NCBI RefSeq assembly: GCF_020514235.1
Contig: NZ_VTLB01000001.1
Coordinates: 620,001 to 684,000, forward strand
DNA length: 64,000 bases
DNA from: Synechococcus sp. MU1617
GTDB taxonomy: Bacteria > Cyanobacteriota > Cyanobacteriia > PCC-6307 > Cyanobiaceae
Reading direction: 5' to 3'
In this document: in pieces, positions 23,551 to 32,241 of the stretch
Position numbering within the stretch: position 1 is the stretch's first letter
How the letters are laid out: each line of letters begins with the position of its first letter
Translations under genes and position numbers: made by a program
The notes under the pieces: model-generated
Database searches by the model: none
The model's input: only the letters and a program-made list of their open reading frames with translations
Told to the model about the DNA's origin: nothing

Positions 23551-26148
23551 TCAGCTGTCCTGCGCTTCAGCTTCAGTGTCGTTGGACTCGGTGTCGTCAG
23601 CGGAGTCGTCGTCCGCTTCCGGCGGCACCAACACCACCTTCAGCAGCCGGTCGCCCTTGTCGAGCTTCTGCAGACGCACCCCTGTGGCCGCACGGGATTG
23701 CTGGGGAATGGCATCGGCGCTGGTGCGCACGATCACCCCCTTCTCGCTCACCAGCAGCAGCTCTTCACCGGCACCGAGCACGCTCAGCCCCACCAGCTGA
23801 TCGGCGTCAGTGCGGAACTTCATCGCCCGCAGGCCCATGCCGGCCCGCTTCTGCAAGCGGAATTGCGTCACCGGCACCCGCTTGCCCAGACCCGAAGCCG
23901 ATGCCACGAGCACCCAGGGCCCCTCGGTGGCGGCATCCTCTTCTTCCTCTGCGCTGGCGGCCACCTGATCGGCGAGTTCCACCGGAAGCACATCCATGCT
24001 CACCAGGGCATCGCCATCGCGCAGGTTCATCGACCGCACGCCGCGGGCCGTACGGCCCAGAGGCCGCAACTCCTCATCACTGAGGCGGAAGTGGATGGTC
24101 ATCCCGGCTTTGGAGCCGATCAAGACGCTGTCGCCGGGCACCGCCAGGCGCACCCAGGTGAGGGCATCGCCTTCCTCCAGGTTGATGGCGATCAGACCAT
24201 TGGAGCGGATGCTGCTGAAGGCCGAAAGGCGGGTGCGTTTGATGAAGCCACCTCGGGTGAGCATCAGCAGATCGGTGTCGTCGCTGAACTCCGACACCGG
24301 AATCAACGTGGTGATCGCCTCTTCCCGGGGAATCGGCAACAGCTGCACCACCGGGGTGCCCTTTGCCGTGCGGCTGCACTGGGGCACGCGGTAGGCGGGG
24401 AGCGCATACGACACACCGCGGTCGCTGAACAGCACCAAGGTGTCGTGGTCGTTGCAGCTGATGAACAGCTTCACCGCATCCTCACCCTGGCTGCGGGTTC
24501 CGGCCTTGCCGCGGGTGCCGCGACTGGTGGCCTCGAATTCGCTCACCGGCATCCGCTTGAGGTAACCGGTCTCAGTGAGCAGCACCACCGAACGCTCATT
24601 GGCGATCAGATCAATGTCGGAGAGCCCACCGCCGAGGTCAAGGATCTCCGTGCGACGAGGGATGGGGTAGCGCTCCTGCAGCTGACCGAGCTCGTCCTGG
24701 ATGATGCCGAACACCCGCTCACGCCGGCCAAGGATGTCCTTGTAGTCGGCGATCTTGGTGACCAGATCCTCGTGTTCAAGACGGATCTTGTCGGCCTCCA
24801 GAGCCGTCAGACGACGCAGCTGCATCTGCAAGATGGCGTCGGCCTGGACGTCGGAGAGGCCATGGCGCTCCTGCAGCTGTTGCCGAGCCGTAGCCGTATC
24901 AGGAGCAGCCCGAATCAAGGCAATGATCGGATCCAGCTGATCAAGCGCCAGCAGCAGGCCCAGCAGGATGTGGTCGCGCTCTTCCGCCTTGCGCAGCAAG
25001 TAGCGGGTGCGGCGCTCGATCGTCTCGACCCGGAAGTCGAGGAACACCTCGAGCATCTTGCGCAGGGTGAGCAGGATTGGCTCGCCATTCACCAGCGCCA
25101 ACATGTAGGCGCTGAAGTTGCTCTGCAGCGGGGTGAGCTTGAACAGGTTGTTCAGCACCACCTGCGGGTAGGCGTCACGGCGCAGTTCCACCACGATCCG
25201 CATGCCATCGCGGTCGCTTTCGTCGCGGATGTCAGAGATGCCCTCGAGCTTTTTGTCGTTGACCAGCTCTGCGATGCGCTCGATCAGCGCCGCTTTGTTG
25301 GTTTGATACGGCAACTCCGTGATGATCACGGCATCGCGATCGGGGCGTCCCGGCACCTCGAGCGTTTCAATGTTGGCCACTCCGCGCATGGTCACCGAGC
25401 CGCGGCCGCCCAGGTAGGTCTCGCGGATGCCTTCACGCCCCAGGATTTGACCACCGGTGGGGAAATCCGGGCCAGGGATCAGTTGGATTAACTCCTGATC
25501 GGTGATCTCAGGGTTCGCGATCAACGCGAGTAAGCCATCAATCAGCTCATTGAGGTTGTGGGGCGGAATGTTCGTCGCCATCCCCACGGCGATGCCCGCT
25601 GAACCATTTAGCAGCAGCTGCGGGATCCGAGCCGGAAGCACGGTCGGCTCCTGCTGGGAGCCGTCGAAGTTATCGGCGAAATCAACCGTCTCCGCCTCGA
25701 TGTCTTCCAGGAGGCTGTCGGTGGTCAGCGCCCGCAACCGTGATTCGGTGTATCGCATGGCCGCCGGTGGATCGTTGTCCACCGAGCCGAAATTGCCGTG
25801 CCCATCAATCAGGGGCATCGACATGGAGAAGTCCTGGGCCATGCGCACCAGGGCGTCGTACACGGCGGTGTCGCCGTGGGGGTGATATTTGCCGAGCACT
25901 TCGCCCACCACACGGGCGCATTTGCGGTAGGGCCTGTCGCTGGTGAGGCCCAGCTCATACATCGCGTAAAGGATCCGGCGATGCACCGGCTTGAGGCCAT
26001 CGCGGGCATCGGGCAAGGCCCGACCCACGATCACACTCATCGCGTACTCCATATAGGAGCGCGACATCTCGTTGCGTAAGTCCGTCTGAATGATCCGATC
26101 GTCGGAACCGCCGGGACCGCCGCCTCCAGGCCCCAAAGAATCCGTCAT
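23551..26148 (-). CDS. gyrA: DNA gyrase subunit A
   Basis: 865 residues, full length. The N-terminal topoisomerase domain shows [35 protein letters not shown] and the catalytic Tyr in [11 protein letters not shown]. The C-terminal part holds the six-blade beta-pinwheel with the GyrA-box-like [12 protein letters not shown]. It is a subunit of the ATP-dependent enzyme introducing negative supercoils. The C-terminal tail is acidic ([20 protein letters not shown]). The start ATG reads [14 protein letters not shown]. It leads a gyrA-crtL unit and diverges from the CAAD gene, with both promoters in the intervening roughly 90 bases. Confidence 0.98.
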   Translation of the reverse strand: MTDSLGPGGGGPGGSDDRIIQTDLRNEMSRSYMEYAMSVIVGRALPDARDGLKPVHRRILYAMYELGLTSDRPYRKCARVVGEVLGKYHPHGDTAVYDALVRMAQDFSMSMPLIDGHGNFGSVDNDPPAAMRYTESRLRALTTDSLLEDIEAETVDFADNFDGSQQEPTVLPARIPQLLLNGSAGIAVGMATNIPPHNLNELIDGLLALIANPEITDQELIQLIPGPDFPTGGQILGREGIRETYLGGRGSVTMRGVANIETLEVPGRPDRDAVIITELPYQTNKAALIERIAELVNDKKLEGISDIRDESDRDGMRIVVELRRDAYPQVVLNNLFKLTPLQSNFSAYMLALVNGEPILLTLRKMLEVFLDFRVETIERRTRYLLRKAEERDHILLGLLLALDQLDPIIALIRAAPDTATARQQLQERHGLSDVQADAILQMQLRRLTALEADKIRLEHEDLVTKIADYKDILGRRERVFGIIQDELGQLQERYPIPRRTEILDLGGGLSDIDLIANERSVVLLTETGYLKRMPVSEFEATSRGTRGKAGTRSQGEDAVKLFISCNDHDTLVLFSDRGVSYALPAYRVPQCSRTAKGTPVVQLLPIPREEAITTLIPVSEFSDDTDLLMLTRGGFIKRTRLSAFSSIRSNGLIAINLEEGDALTWVRLAVPGDSVLIGSKAGMTIHFRLSDEELRPLGRTARGVRSMNLRDGDALVSMDVLPVELADQVAASAEEEEDAATEGPWVLVASASGLGKRVPVTQFRLQKRAGMGLRAMKFRTDADQLVGLSVLGAGEELLLVSEKGVIVRTSADAIPQQSRAATGVRLQKLDKGDRLLKVVLVPPEADDDSADDTESNDTEAEAQDS

Positions 26149-26238
26149 ACGTGCATCAGACGTCCTTTATCAGTCTATCTCGGACGGTGGAAGCAACCGA
26201 AAAGTCCGGATAAAATCCCGAAGCTTTCCACTGACGTG

Positions 26239-26790
26239 ATGGGTCCTGTCGACGAGCCGCGCCCTGAAGCCGAAATCCCAGGCAGCGACCCCACGCCAAC
26301 CCCGGAACCCACTCCTGCACCGACGCCGGAGCCTGAACCGACTCCGGCACCCACACCCACTCCTGCCCCAACACCCGCGCCCACTCCAGCGCCCACACCC
26401 GACCCGGTGATCGCCTCCACCGTGTCGATCCCTGCTCAGGAGAGCACCGATCAGGACGGCGATCCATTGGACGGTGGCGAATGGGAGCTGCTGGTGGGCA
26501 AGGTGAAGGACTGGCTCGAGCAGAACGATCTGGCTGAGCTCTGGACCAAGGCCCAGCTGCCCCTGCGGGTGGTTGGCGGCCTGATCGTCTTCAGCCTGGT
26601 GGCGACGGTTTATTCCGGTGTGCTCAGCACCATTAACAGCATCCCTCTGGTGCCAGGCCTGCTGGAGCTGGCCGGCGTGATCTGGTTGGTGAACTTCGCC
26701 CTGCGCAACCTGATTCGCAACAGCGACCGGGACAACTTCATCAACGGCGCCCGCTCAACCTGGAGCCGTGTGACAGGCCGATCAAGCTGA
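26239..26790 (+). CDS. CAAD-domain thylakoid membrane protein
   Basis: 183 residues. Residues about 15-62 are an extended Pro/Thr/Glu/Ala repeat ([18 protein letters not shown] and so on). The C-terminal 90 residues match the CAAD (cyanobacterial aminoacyl-tRNA synthetase appended) domain: [20 protein letters not shown], two transmembrane helices, and [19 protein letters not shown]. By family knowledge CAAD anchors proteins to thylakoids and has a plant relative, CURT1, that curves grana. The stand-alone form here may be a CurT-like or anchoring protein. Start ATG ([10 protein letters not shown]), with a GTG one codon earlier. It diverges from gyrA. Confidence 0.88.
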   Translation: MGPVDEPRPEAEIPGSDPTPTPEPTPAPTPEPEPTPAPTPTPAPTPAPTPAPTPDPVIASTVSIPAQESTDQDGDPLDGGEWELLVGKVKDWLEQNDLAELWTKAQLPLRVVGGLIVFSLVATVYSGVLSTINSIPLVPGLLELAGVIWLVNFALRNLIRNSDRDNFINGARSTWSRVTGRSS

Positions 26791-26839
26791 GGCGATCATC
26801 CCGATTGGTAGCTTGATCTGACTTTATTGAAGTCGCGCG

Positions 26840-28003
26840 GTGGACATTCAGCTCGGACGCTCCAAGACCGTTCGCCGGGCCTACGGAATCGATGAAATCG
26901 CTCTGGTGCCTGGGGGTCGCACGGTGGACCCCGAGGTCACCGATACCCGTTGGACCCTGGGGGGAATCGAGCGCGAGATTCCCATTATCGCCAGCGCCAT
27001 GGACGGCGTGGTGGACGTGGGCATGGCCGTTCGCCTGTCCCAACTGGGCGCCCTCGGCGTGCTCAACCTTGAGGGTGTTCAGACCCGCTACGAAGACCCC
27101 AACCAGGTTCTGGATCGCATCGCCGCCGTTGGCAAGGACGAATTCGTCCCGTTGATGCAGGAGATCTACAGCCAGCCGGTTCAAGAGGCCCTGGTCCGCA
27201 AACGCATTCAAGACATCAAGGCCCAGGGAGGCATCGCTGCCGTCAGCGGCACACCAGTGGCCGCCATGCGTTTCGGCAAGGCCATTGCCGAAGCCGGAGC
27301 CGATCTCTTCTTCGTGCAGGCCACCGTGGTCTCAACGGACCACACCGGACCTGAAGGCCAAGAAACCCTGGATCTGGAAGCCCTTTGCCGCGACATGGGC
27401 GTTCCCGTGGTGATCGGCAACTGCGTCACCTATGACGTGGCCTTGCAGCTGATGCGCGCAGGCGCAGCCGGTGTGATGGTGGGCATTGGCCCCGGTGCCG
27501 CCTGCACCTCCCGCGGCGTTCTCGGCGTGGGCATTCCCCAGGCCACGGCGGTTGCCGACTGCGCCGCCGCCCGGGCTGATTACGAAAAGGAAAGCGGTCG
27601 CTATGTGCCGATCGTTGCCGACGGTGGCATCGTCACCGGCGGTGACATCTGCAAATGCATCGCCTGCGGCGCCGACGCCGTGATGATCGGCTCGCCCATC
27701 GCCCGTGCTGAGGAGGCTCCCGGCCGGGGCTTCCACTGGGGCATGGCCACCCCAAGCCCGGTGCTACCCCGCGGCACCCGCATCAATGTGGGCAACACCG
27801 GCAGCATCGAACGTATCCTCCGCGGCCCGGCCAAGTTGGACGACGGCACCCACAACCTGTTGGGCTGCCTGAAGACATCCATGGGCACCCTGGGAGCCCA
27901 AACCATCAAGCAGATGCAGCAGGTGGAGGTGGTCGTGGCACCCTCCCTGCTGACGGAGGGCAAGGTCTACCAAAAGGCCCAGCACCTCGGGATGGGCAAG
28001 TAG
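26840..28003 (+). CDS. guaB3: GuaB3-type IMP dehydrogenase-related protein
   Basis: 387 residues, start GTG. The TIM barrel has [39 protein letters not shown] with the catalytic-loop Cys, and [20 protein letters not shown] for phosphate binding. There are no CBS domains, which with the length and the start [20 protein letters not shown] places it in the GuaB3 group rather than canonical GuaB. IMP dehydrogenases make XMP for guanine nucleotides; the role of GuaB3 relative to GuaB is less settled. It lies directly upstream of the Yfr1 RNA and trxA, a linkage known from picocyanobacteria. Confidence 0.9.
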   Translation: MDIQLGRSKTVRRAYGIDEIALVPGGRTVDPEVTDTRWTLGGIEREIPIIASAMDGVVDVGMAVRLSQLGALGVLNLEGVQTRYEDPNQVLDRIAAVGKDEFVPLMQEIYSQPVQEALVRKRIQDIKAQGGIAAVSGTPVAAMRFGKAIAEAGADLFFVQATVVSTDHTGPEGQETLDLEALCRDMGVPVVIGNCVTYDVALQLMRAGAAGVMVGIGPGAACTSRGVLGVGIPQATAVADCAAARADYEKESGRYVPIVADGGIVTGGDICKCIACGADAVMIGSPIARAEEAPGRGFHWGMATPSPVLPRGTRINVGNTGSIERILRGPAKLDDGTHNLLGCLKTSMGTLGAQTIKQMQQVEVVVAPSLLTEGKVYQKAQHLGMGK

Positions 28004-28011
28004 AGCAGCGC

Positions 28012-28017
28012 TAAATT
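28012..28017 (+). promoter_or_regulatory. Putative -10 element of Yfr1
   Basis: TAAATT, nine bases after the guaB3 stop and about six bases before the first base of the Yfr1 stem. The spacing fits a sigma70-type -10 box with transcription starting near 28022-28024. No convincing -35 hexamer is seen; it would fall in the end of guaB3. Confidence 0.5.
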
Positions 28018-28021
28018 GGAG

Positions 28022-28080
28022 GTGTGCGGGCTTCGGCCCACACACTCCTCACACCCCCCGGCCCGGCGCGATCGGGCTTT
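28022..28080 (+). ncRNA. yfr1: Yfr1 small regulatory RNA
   Basis: A two-stem-loop RNA with the family's diagnostic unpaired motif. The first stem pairs GTGTG and GGGC with GCCC and CACAC around a TTCG tetraloop. The single-stranded ACTCCTCACAC follows at 28044-28054, then a C-rich spacer, then a terminator stem GCCCG-GCGCGAT-CGGGC followed by TTT. Motif, size (about 59 bases) and position between a guaB gene and trxA all match cyanobacterial Yfr1, an abundant antisense-acting sRNA known in Prochlorococcus to target outer-membrane porin mRNAs. Ends are estimated from the stem boundaries. Confidence 0.9.
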
Positions 28081-28183
28081 CACTCTTTGTGGAGAGCGAC
28101 TGTCACAGATCCCTTCCCAGCAGGGAAGAGCTGTGTGTTCGCTTGAAACCGTTGCTAAATTCTCTCTAAATCTTCCTGCTCAT

Positions 28184-28507
28184 ATGTCCAGCGCTGCTGC
28201 TGTCACCGACGCATCCTTCGAGCAGGACGTGCTCCAAAGCGACGTGCCCGTTCTCGTGGACTTCTGGGCACCCTGGTGTGGACCTTGCCGCATGGTGGCT
28301 CCGATCGTTGAGGAAATCGCCAAGGAATTCGAGGGTCAGATCAAGGTGTTCAAGCTCAACACCGACGAGAATCCCAACGTTGCCAGCCAGTACGGCATCC
28401 GCAGCATCCCGACCCTGATGGTGTTCAAGGGCGGGCAGAAGGTGGACACAGTTGTGGGCGCTGTTCCCAAGGCAACCCTCTCAGGCACCATCTCCAAGTA
28501 CCTCTGA
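28184..28507 (+). CDS. trxA: Thioredoxin
   Basis: 107 residues from the ATG giving [16 protein letters not shown]. The active site is [16 protein letters not shown], with the cis-Pro loop [15 protein letters not shown]. It is a typical m-type thioredoxin reducing disulfides of Calvin-cycle and other enzymes; trxB at the end of the window encodes the NADPH-dependent type of reductase. A leader of about 100 bases separates it from the Yfr1 terminator and contains a 6-base-pair hairpin (CTTCCC-AGCA-GGGAAG, 28113-28128) and a possible promoter, TTGAAA at 28143 with TAAATC 18 bases later. Confidence 0.97.
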   Translation: MSSAAAVTDASFEQDVLQSDVPVLVDFWAPWCGPCRMVAPIVEEIAKEFEGQIKVFKLNTDENPNVASQYGIRSIPTLMVFKGGQKVDTVVGAVPKATLSGTISKYL

Positions 28508-28533
28508 ATCCGTCTCCAGAACGGATCAACCGG

Positions 28534-29175
28534 TTGAGTCTGAACCTCGGGTTAATCGATTACGGCATGGGCAATCTCCACTCCGTGGAGAAATGCCTTG
28601 AGCGGCTTGATCAAGGCTGCTCACTGATCCAGCACGCCGATGATCTGGACGGAATTGATGCGCTGATCCTGCCGGGGGTCGGCGCCTTTGATCCGGCCAT
28701 GGCCAACCTCAGGGCCACGGGGCTCGTGCCCCATCTGCTGCGCTGGGGGCAAGAGGACCGCCCCTTGCTTGGCATTTGCCTTGGCCTGCAGCTGTTGTTT
28801 GAACAGAGCGACGAAGGCAACGATCCAGGCCTGGGGCTTCTGGCCGGACGGGTGGAACGCCTTCCCAACAACAGCGGCGAGCGCATCCCCCACATGGGCT
28901 GGGCCCCGTTGAAGCATCACGGCAACTGCCCGCTGCTCAGCAGCGAAGCCCTGTCGGAATGGGTGTATTTCGTGCACAGCTATGCCGCCGTTCCCACCGA
29001 CCCGAAAAACCTCAAGGCCTCGGCCCCCTTCGGCGATCAGGAGGTCACCGCTGTTGTCTGGCGGGGTCGAGTCGGCGCCTGCCAGTTCCATCCGGAGAAG
29101 TCGTCCGATGCCGGGGAACAGATGCTCAAGCGCTGGTTGATCTGGCTGCGCAACGGGGCTGCGCCCTTCCCATGA
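28534..29175 (+). CDS. hisH: Imidazole glycerol phosphate synthase, glutaminase subunit
   Basis: 213 residues, start TTG. Class I glutamine amidotransferase: nucleophile Cys in LLGICLGLQLLFEQS, oxyanion PGVGAF, and the His/Glu pair in CQFHPEKSSDAG. HisH supplies ammonia to HisF in histidine synthesis and links to purine salvage via AICAR. It follows trxA by 26 bases. Its TGA overlaps the ATG of rsmD by four bases. Confidence 0.95.
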   Translation: MSLNLGLIDYGMGNLHSVEKCLERLDQGCSLIQHADDLDGIDALILPGVGAFDPAMANLRATGLVPHLLRWGQEDRPLLGICLGLQLLFEQSDEGNDPGLGLLAGRVERLPNNSGERIPHMGWAPLKHHGNCPLLSSEALSEWVYFVHSYAAVPTDPKNLKASAPFGDQEVTAVVWRGRVGACQFHPEKSSDAGEQMLKRWLIWLRNGAAPFP

Positions 29176-29792
29176 GCGGTGGCGGGCAACTGCGTCTCAG
29201 CGGTGGTCGACGTCTGCTGAGCCCAGGGGGACGCACCGCTCGACCCACCACCTCCAGGGTGCGCGAGGCCGTGATGAACATCCTTGCCCCGCAACTGCAT
29301 GATTGCCGTTGGCTCGACCTCTGCAGCGGCAGCGGCGTGATGGGCTGCGAGGCGTTGCAGCGGGGTGCCAGCTGTGTGGTGGCCGTCGATCAAGATCCGC
29401 AGTGCATCCGCGTCAGCCGCTCCAACCTCAGTGCGGTGGCAGCAAGCCGATCACCGGCTCCGGAGATCCGCACCGAACGGCGGGAGCTGATTTCATGGCT
29501 GCAAAAGGGCTGGGGCCAGGAGCCCTTCGACATCGTCTACTTCGACCCCCCCTACGACCAGGGCCTCTACGAACCCTGCTTTCTCGCCCTCGCCCAGGGG
29601 AGTTGGCTTCACCAGGACTCCCTGGTGGTGTGTGAACACCGCTCAAACCTGAACCCCGTGCCGGGCGCAGGTTGGACGGTTGTGGATCAGCGCCGCTATG
29701 GCATCAGCAGCGTGCTGCTGCTCAACCCCCCAGAGCGCTGCCACCACGGCGGTACTGGTTCCATGCCGCAACGAACAGACCCATCAGCGTGA
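29172..29792 (+). CDS. rsmD: 16S rRNA (guanine-N2)-methyltransferase RsmD
   Basis: 206 residues from the ATG overlapping the hisH stop. It has [20 protein letters not shown] (the RPTTDRVRE-type element), the SAM site [20 protein letters not shown] and the catalytic [15 protein letters not shown] (DPPY). The family methylates G966 of 16S rRNA during 30S assembly. The last 24 codons overlap the antisense petG gene by 71 bases; the C-terminal tail there ([15 protein letters not shown]) is unlikely to be conserved. The overall identification is strong. Confidence 0.93.
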   Translation: MSGGGQLRLSGGRRLLSPGGRTARPTTSRVREAVMNILAPQLHDCRWLDLCSGSGVMGCEALQRGASCVVAVDQDPQCIRVSRSNLSAVAASRSPAPEIRTERRELISWLQKGWGQEPFDIVYFDPPYDQGLYEPCFLALAQGSWLHQDSLVVCEHRSNLNPVPGAGWTVVDQRRYGISSVLLLNPPERCHHGGTGSMPQRTDPSA

Positions 29793-29838
29793 CGGGGATC
29801 AGACCCAGAACGATGCCGCAGAGCAGAGGTTCGATCAT
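29722..29838 (-). CDS. petG: Cytochrome b6f complex subunit 5 (PetG)
   Basis: 38 residues, short enough to be missed by ORF callers. It starts [20 protein letters not shown], continues [12 protein letters not shown] and ends SALGG. This matches PetG closely: one transmembrane helix preceded by MIEPLL and followed by WNQYRRG. PetG is a small structural subunit needed for b6f assembly and stability in the thylakoid. Its 3' end overlaps the end of rsmD on the opposite strand by 71 bases, and it diverges from the cytochrome gene with a 56-base gap. Confidence 0.93.
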   Translation of the reverse strand: MIEPLLCGIVLGLIPVTLMGLFVAAWNQYRRGGSALGG

Positions 29839-29894
29839 TGATTCGCGTCAGCAATCAGAATTAGGGAGAATTCTCTCATTGGAACTCCAGGTCT

Positions 29895-30308
29895 GTGGTC
29901 CAGCCGTCACGAATTGCGGCCGAATCGGCATCAGCTGATGCAAATGATTCGAGCGATCGGGGTCGCGGCCTGATCGCGGCCCTTGTGGTGTCGGCTGCCA
30001 CAGCCTGCGTGGTGCTGGTGCTCTGGGTTCTGGGGAGCGCCCAGCAGGACCCCTACATCAAGGCCAGCCTTGAATTGCAAGGGGCCGTTGACCACGGCGG
30101 ACAGCTGTTCCGGATCAATTGCGCTGGTTGTCATGGTCTTGCCGGCCAGGGATTGGTGGGCCCTCAACTTCAGGGCGTCAGCAACCAGCTCAAAGACCCC
30201 GTTCTGGTGCACCAGATCATCAGCGGCGAGACTCCCCCCATGCCGAGCTTTGAGATGGAACCACAATCCATGGCCGACCTGCTGGCCTACCTGCACACCC
30301 TCAGCTGA
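29895..30308 (+). CDS. cytM: Membrane-anchored c-type cytochrome (CytM-like)
   Basis: 137 residues, start GTG. An N-terminal transmembrane anchor (about residues 25-47, LIAALVVSAATACVVLVLWV) is followed by one haem site, FRINCAGCHGLAGQGLVGPQ (CxxCH), with the distal Met in PPMPSFEMEP and a C-terminal helix MADLLAYLHTLS. A single-haem class I cytochrome with an uncleaved anchor next to petG is consistent with CytM, which modulates photosynthetic and respiratory electron flow. The exact paralogue (CytM versus another class I cytochrome) is an inference. Confidence 0.8.
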   Translation: MVQPSRIAAESASADANDSSDRGRGLIAALVVSAATACVVLVLWVLGSAQQDPYIKASLELQGAVDHGGQLFRINCAGCHGLAGQGLVGPQLQGVSNQLKDPVLVHQIISGETPPMPSFEMEPQSMADLLAYLHTLS

Positions 30309-30317
30309 GCCGCTGCT

Positions 30318-31064
30318 TTGAATGCCGTCGTCGTGCTGGTGGAGCCGGCCGGCCCCCTGAACATTGGAAGCGTGGCCAGGCTGTGCGCCAACTTCGGGGT
30401 GAGCGAACTGCGGCTGGTGGCCCCCCGCTGTGACCATCTCAGCGAACAGGCCCTACAGATGGCCGTGCATGGGCAGGAACTGCTTCAGGCCGCCGTCGTG
30501 GTGCCCGACCTGCTGACGGCCATCAACGACTGCCGTCGCACCGTGGGCAGTTGCGGACGCCTCGACCATGGTGAGATTCCCCTGCAAACACCCGAGCAGG
30601 CCCTGGCTTGGTTGCTGGCCAGCGATGGCATCAGCTCCAGCGCTGACGCCCCCGTGGCCCTGGTGTTCGGACGGGAAGACCGCGGCCTCAGCAACAGTGA
30701 GCTACGGCTCTGCCAACGGGTTCTCTGCTTGCAAAGCGGTGAGTCCTATCCCTCGCTGAATCTGTCCCACGCCGTAGCTGTGGTGCTGCATGAGTTAGCC
30801 CGCCTTAACAGCGGCACAACCGAAACCCGCAGCATCGAACCCCCATCACCGGACCCGGCGGCCGCCAAAGCACTGTCAGCCTTGCTGGACGACGCAACCG
30901 ACCTGCTGCTGGAAGCCGGTTTCCTGCTGGAGCACACCGCCGCCGCACGGATGGCCAAGGTGCGGGATCTGCTGCAACGCGCCACGGTGCGCGCCGAAGA
31001 AGTCGCTCTGCTGCGGGGGATGGTGCGCCAACTGCGCTGGGCCATCCGCGCCAACCGCCCCTAA
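30318..31064 (+). CDS. TrmJ-type SPOUT RNA methyltransferase
   Basis: 248 residues, start TTG (MNAVVVLVEPAGPLNIGSVA). SpoU/TrmH signatures are seen in order: N-terminal NIGSVARLCANFGVSELRLV, motif 2 VALVFGREDRGLSNSEL and motif 3 SYPSLNLSHAVAVVLHELA, which form the SAM-binding knot. Group-1 members such as TrmJ 2'-O-methylate tRNA position 32. The C-terminal roughly 80 residues are helical, as in TrmJ. It lies nine bases after the cytochrome gene. Target specificity is by family only. Confidence 0.88.
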   Translation: MNAVVVLVEPAGPLNIGSVARLCANFGVSELRLVAPRCDHLSEQALQMAVHGQELLQAAVVVPDLLTAINDCRRTVGSCGRLDHGEIPLQTPEQALAWLLASDGISSSADAPVALVFGREDRGLSNSELRLCQRVLCLQSGESYPSLNLSHAVAVVLHELARLNSGTTETRSIEPPSPDPAAAKALSALLDDATDLLLEAGFLLEHTAAARMAKVRDLLQRATVRAEEVALLRGMVRQLRWAIRANRP

Positions 31065-31092
31065 TCTCTGCCGAACATTCACGGCTGAAAGG

Positions 31093-32241
31093 TTGAGCAG
31101 CAGTCGTTCTTCACGTCGCTCCGCCGGTTGGAGAGGACCGGCCCAGCTCATCCTGCGGCTGGTCTTAATGGGGGTGGGTCTGGGACTGCTCACCGGCACA
31201 GGCCTGCGGCTGCTGGCCCCGGGCGTGCAACAGCAGAAAATCTCACTGCCCAGCTGGCTGGCCGATCAAGCCTTGATCACCACGCTGCTCGGCGACGCCG
31301 TGGAGCCGCCCAGCGCTGAGGACGCCGAAAAGCACACGAAGGCTGCGCCAGCCATCGCGAAGGGCCTCAAGCAGGCACGCTTTGCCCCAAGGCAAGAAAT
31401 CAAGGCGCTGTCGCAGCGATGGGTGGAGCTGGCCGCGCAACAAACCGATCTGCAGGCCAGCGCCTACATGTTGATCCTTGACGACGGACGCTTTGCGGCC
31501 ATGCAGGCGGAGCGACCAATGGCCGCCGCCAGCTCGATCAAGACGCCGATCCTTCTCGCGGTGCTGGAGCTGCTGGATCAGGGAACGCTTCAGTGGAACG
31601 AGCCGCTCACGCTCACCGAGGAGCTTGTGGGGGGAGGGGCCGGTTGGATGGCCTCCCGGCCCCTTGGCAGCCGCTTCCCCACCCATGAGGTGGCGACGGA
31701 AATGATCCGGGTCAGCGACAACTCCGCCACCAACTTGATGATTGCTCGGGCGGGGGGAATGGACGCAGTGAATGCCCGCTTTCAGGAGCTGGACCTCCCC
31801 TCCACTGTGGTGAACAACTGGCTGCCGGATCTCGACGGGACCAACACCACCAGTGCCCGGGATCTCAGCCGGGCCATTGCCCTGGTGGATAGCGGCGAGC
31901 TGCTCGCTCCCCGCAGCCGGGATCTGTTTCGCGAGGTGATGGGGACGTCGGTCACCAACACGCTGCTCCCCAGAGGCTTGATGCGCGGCCTCGGTGGGGC
32001 GCAGGGGGCACCTGACGCGAGCCTGGCCCGCAAGGGTTACCGCGTCTACAACAAAACCGGTGACATCGGCATCGCCTACGCCGATGCCGGGCTGATCGAA
32101 CTCCCCGACGGCAGACGCGCTGTGGCGGGATTTCTGGTGGAAGGCCCCTTCAATGACCCCCGATCCACCGAACTGATCCGTCAGCTCGCCGCCGCCATGG
32201 CACCGCACCTCAAACCCATCCCTGTCCCGCCCAAACCATGA
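31093..32241 (+). CDS. Class A beta-lactamase-fold serine hydrolase
   Basis: 382 residues, start TTG preceded by AAAGG. A membrane anchor or signal segment at about 17-43 (LILRLVLMGVGLGLLTGTGL) is followed by a linker and the penicillin-recognising fold: AAASSIKTPILLAVLEL (SxxK), RVSDNSATNLMIARAGG (SDN) and YNKTGDIGIAYADAG (KTG). All three active-site elements are intact. Cyanobacterial members may be low-activity beta-lactamases or cell-wall enzymes; resistance cannot be assumed. Its end overlaps the DUF3370 gene by four bases. Confidence 0.85.
   Translation: MSSSRSSRRSAGWRGPAQLILRLVLMGVGLGLLTGTGLRLLAPGVQQQKISLPSWLADQALITTLLGDAVEPPSAEDAEKHTKAAPAIAKGLKQARFAPRQEIKALSQRWVELAAQQTDLQASAYMLILDDGRFAAMQAERPMAAASSIKTPILLAVLELLDQGTLQWNEPLTLTEELVGGGAGWMASRPLGSRFPTHEVATEMIRVSDNSATNLMIARAGGMDAVNARFQELDLPSTVVNNWLPDLDGTNTTSARDLSRAIALVDSGELLAPRSRDLFREVMGTSVTNTLLPRGLMRGLGGAQGAPDASLARKGYRVYNKTGDIGIAYADAGLIELPDGRRAVAGFLVEGPFNDPRSTELIRQLAAAMAPHLKPIPVPPKP

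Noticed and set aside
23698-25491. A 597-codon open frame antisense to gyrA
   Set aside because: It lies wholly within gyrA, has low-complexity His/Gln/Gly-rich composition typical of the reverse of GC-rich coding DNA, and shows no domain.
31093-32241. Antibiotic-resistance beta-lactamase
   Set aside because: The fold motifs are present, but cyanobacterial chromosomal members of this kind are common, and there is no mobile-element context; resistance is not supported.
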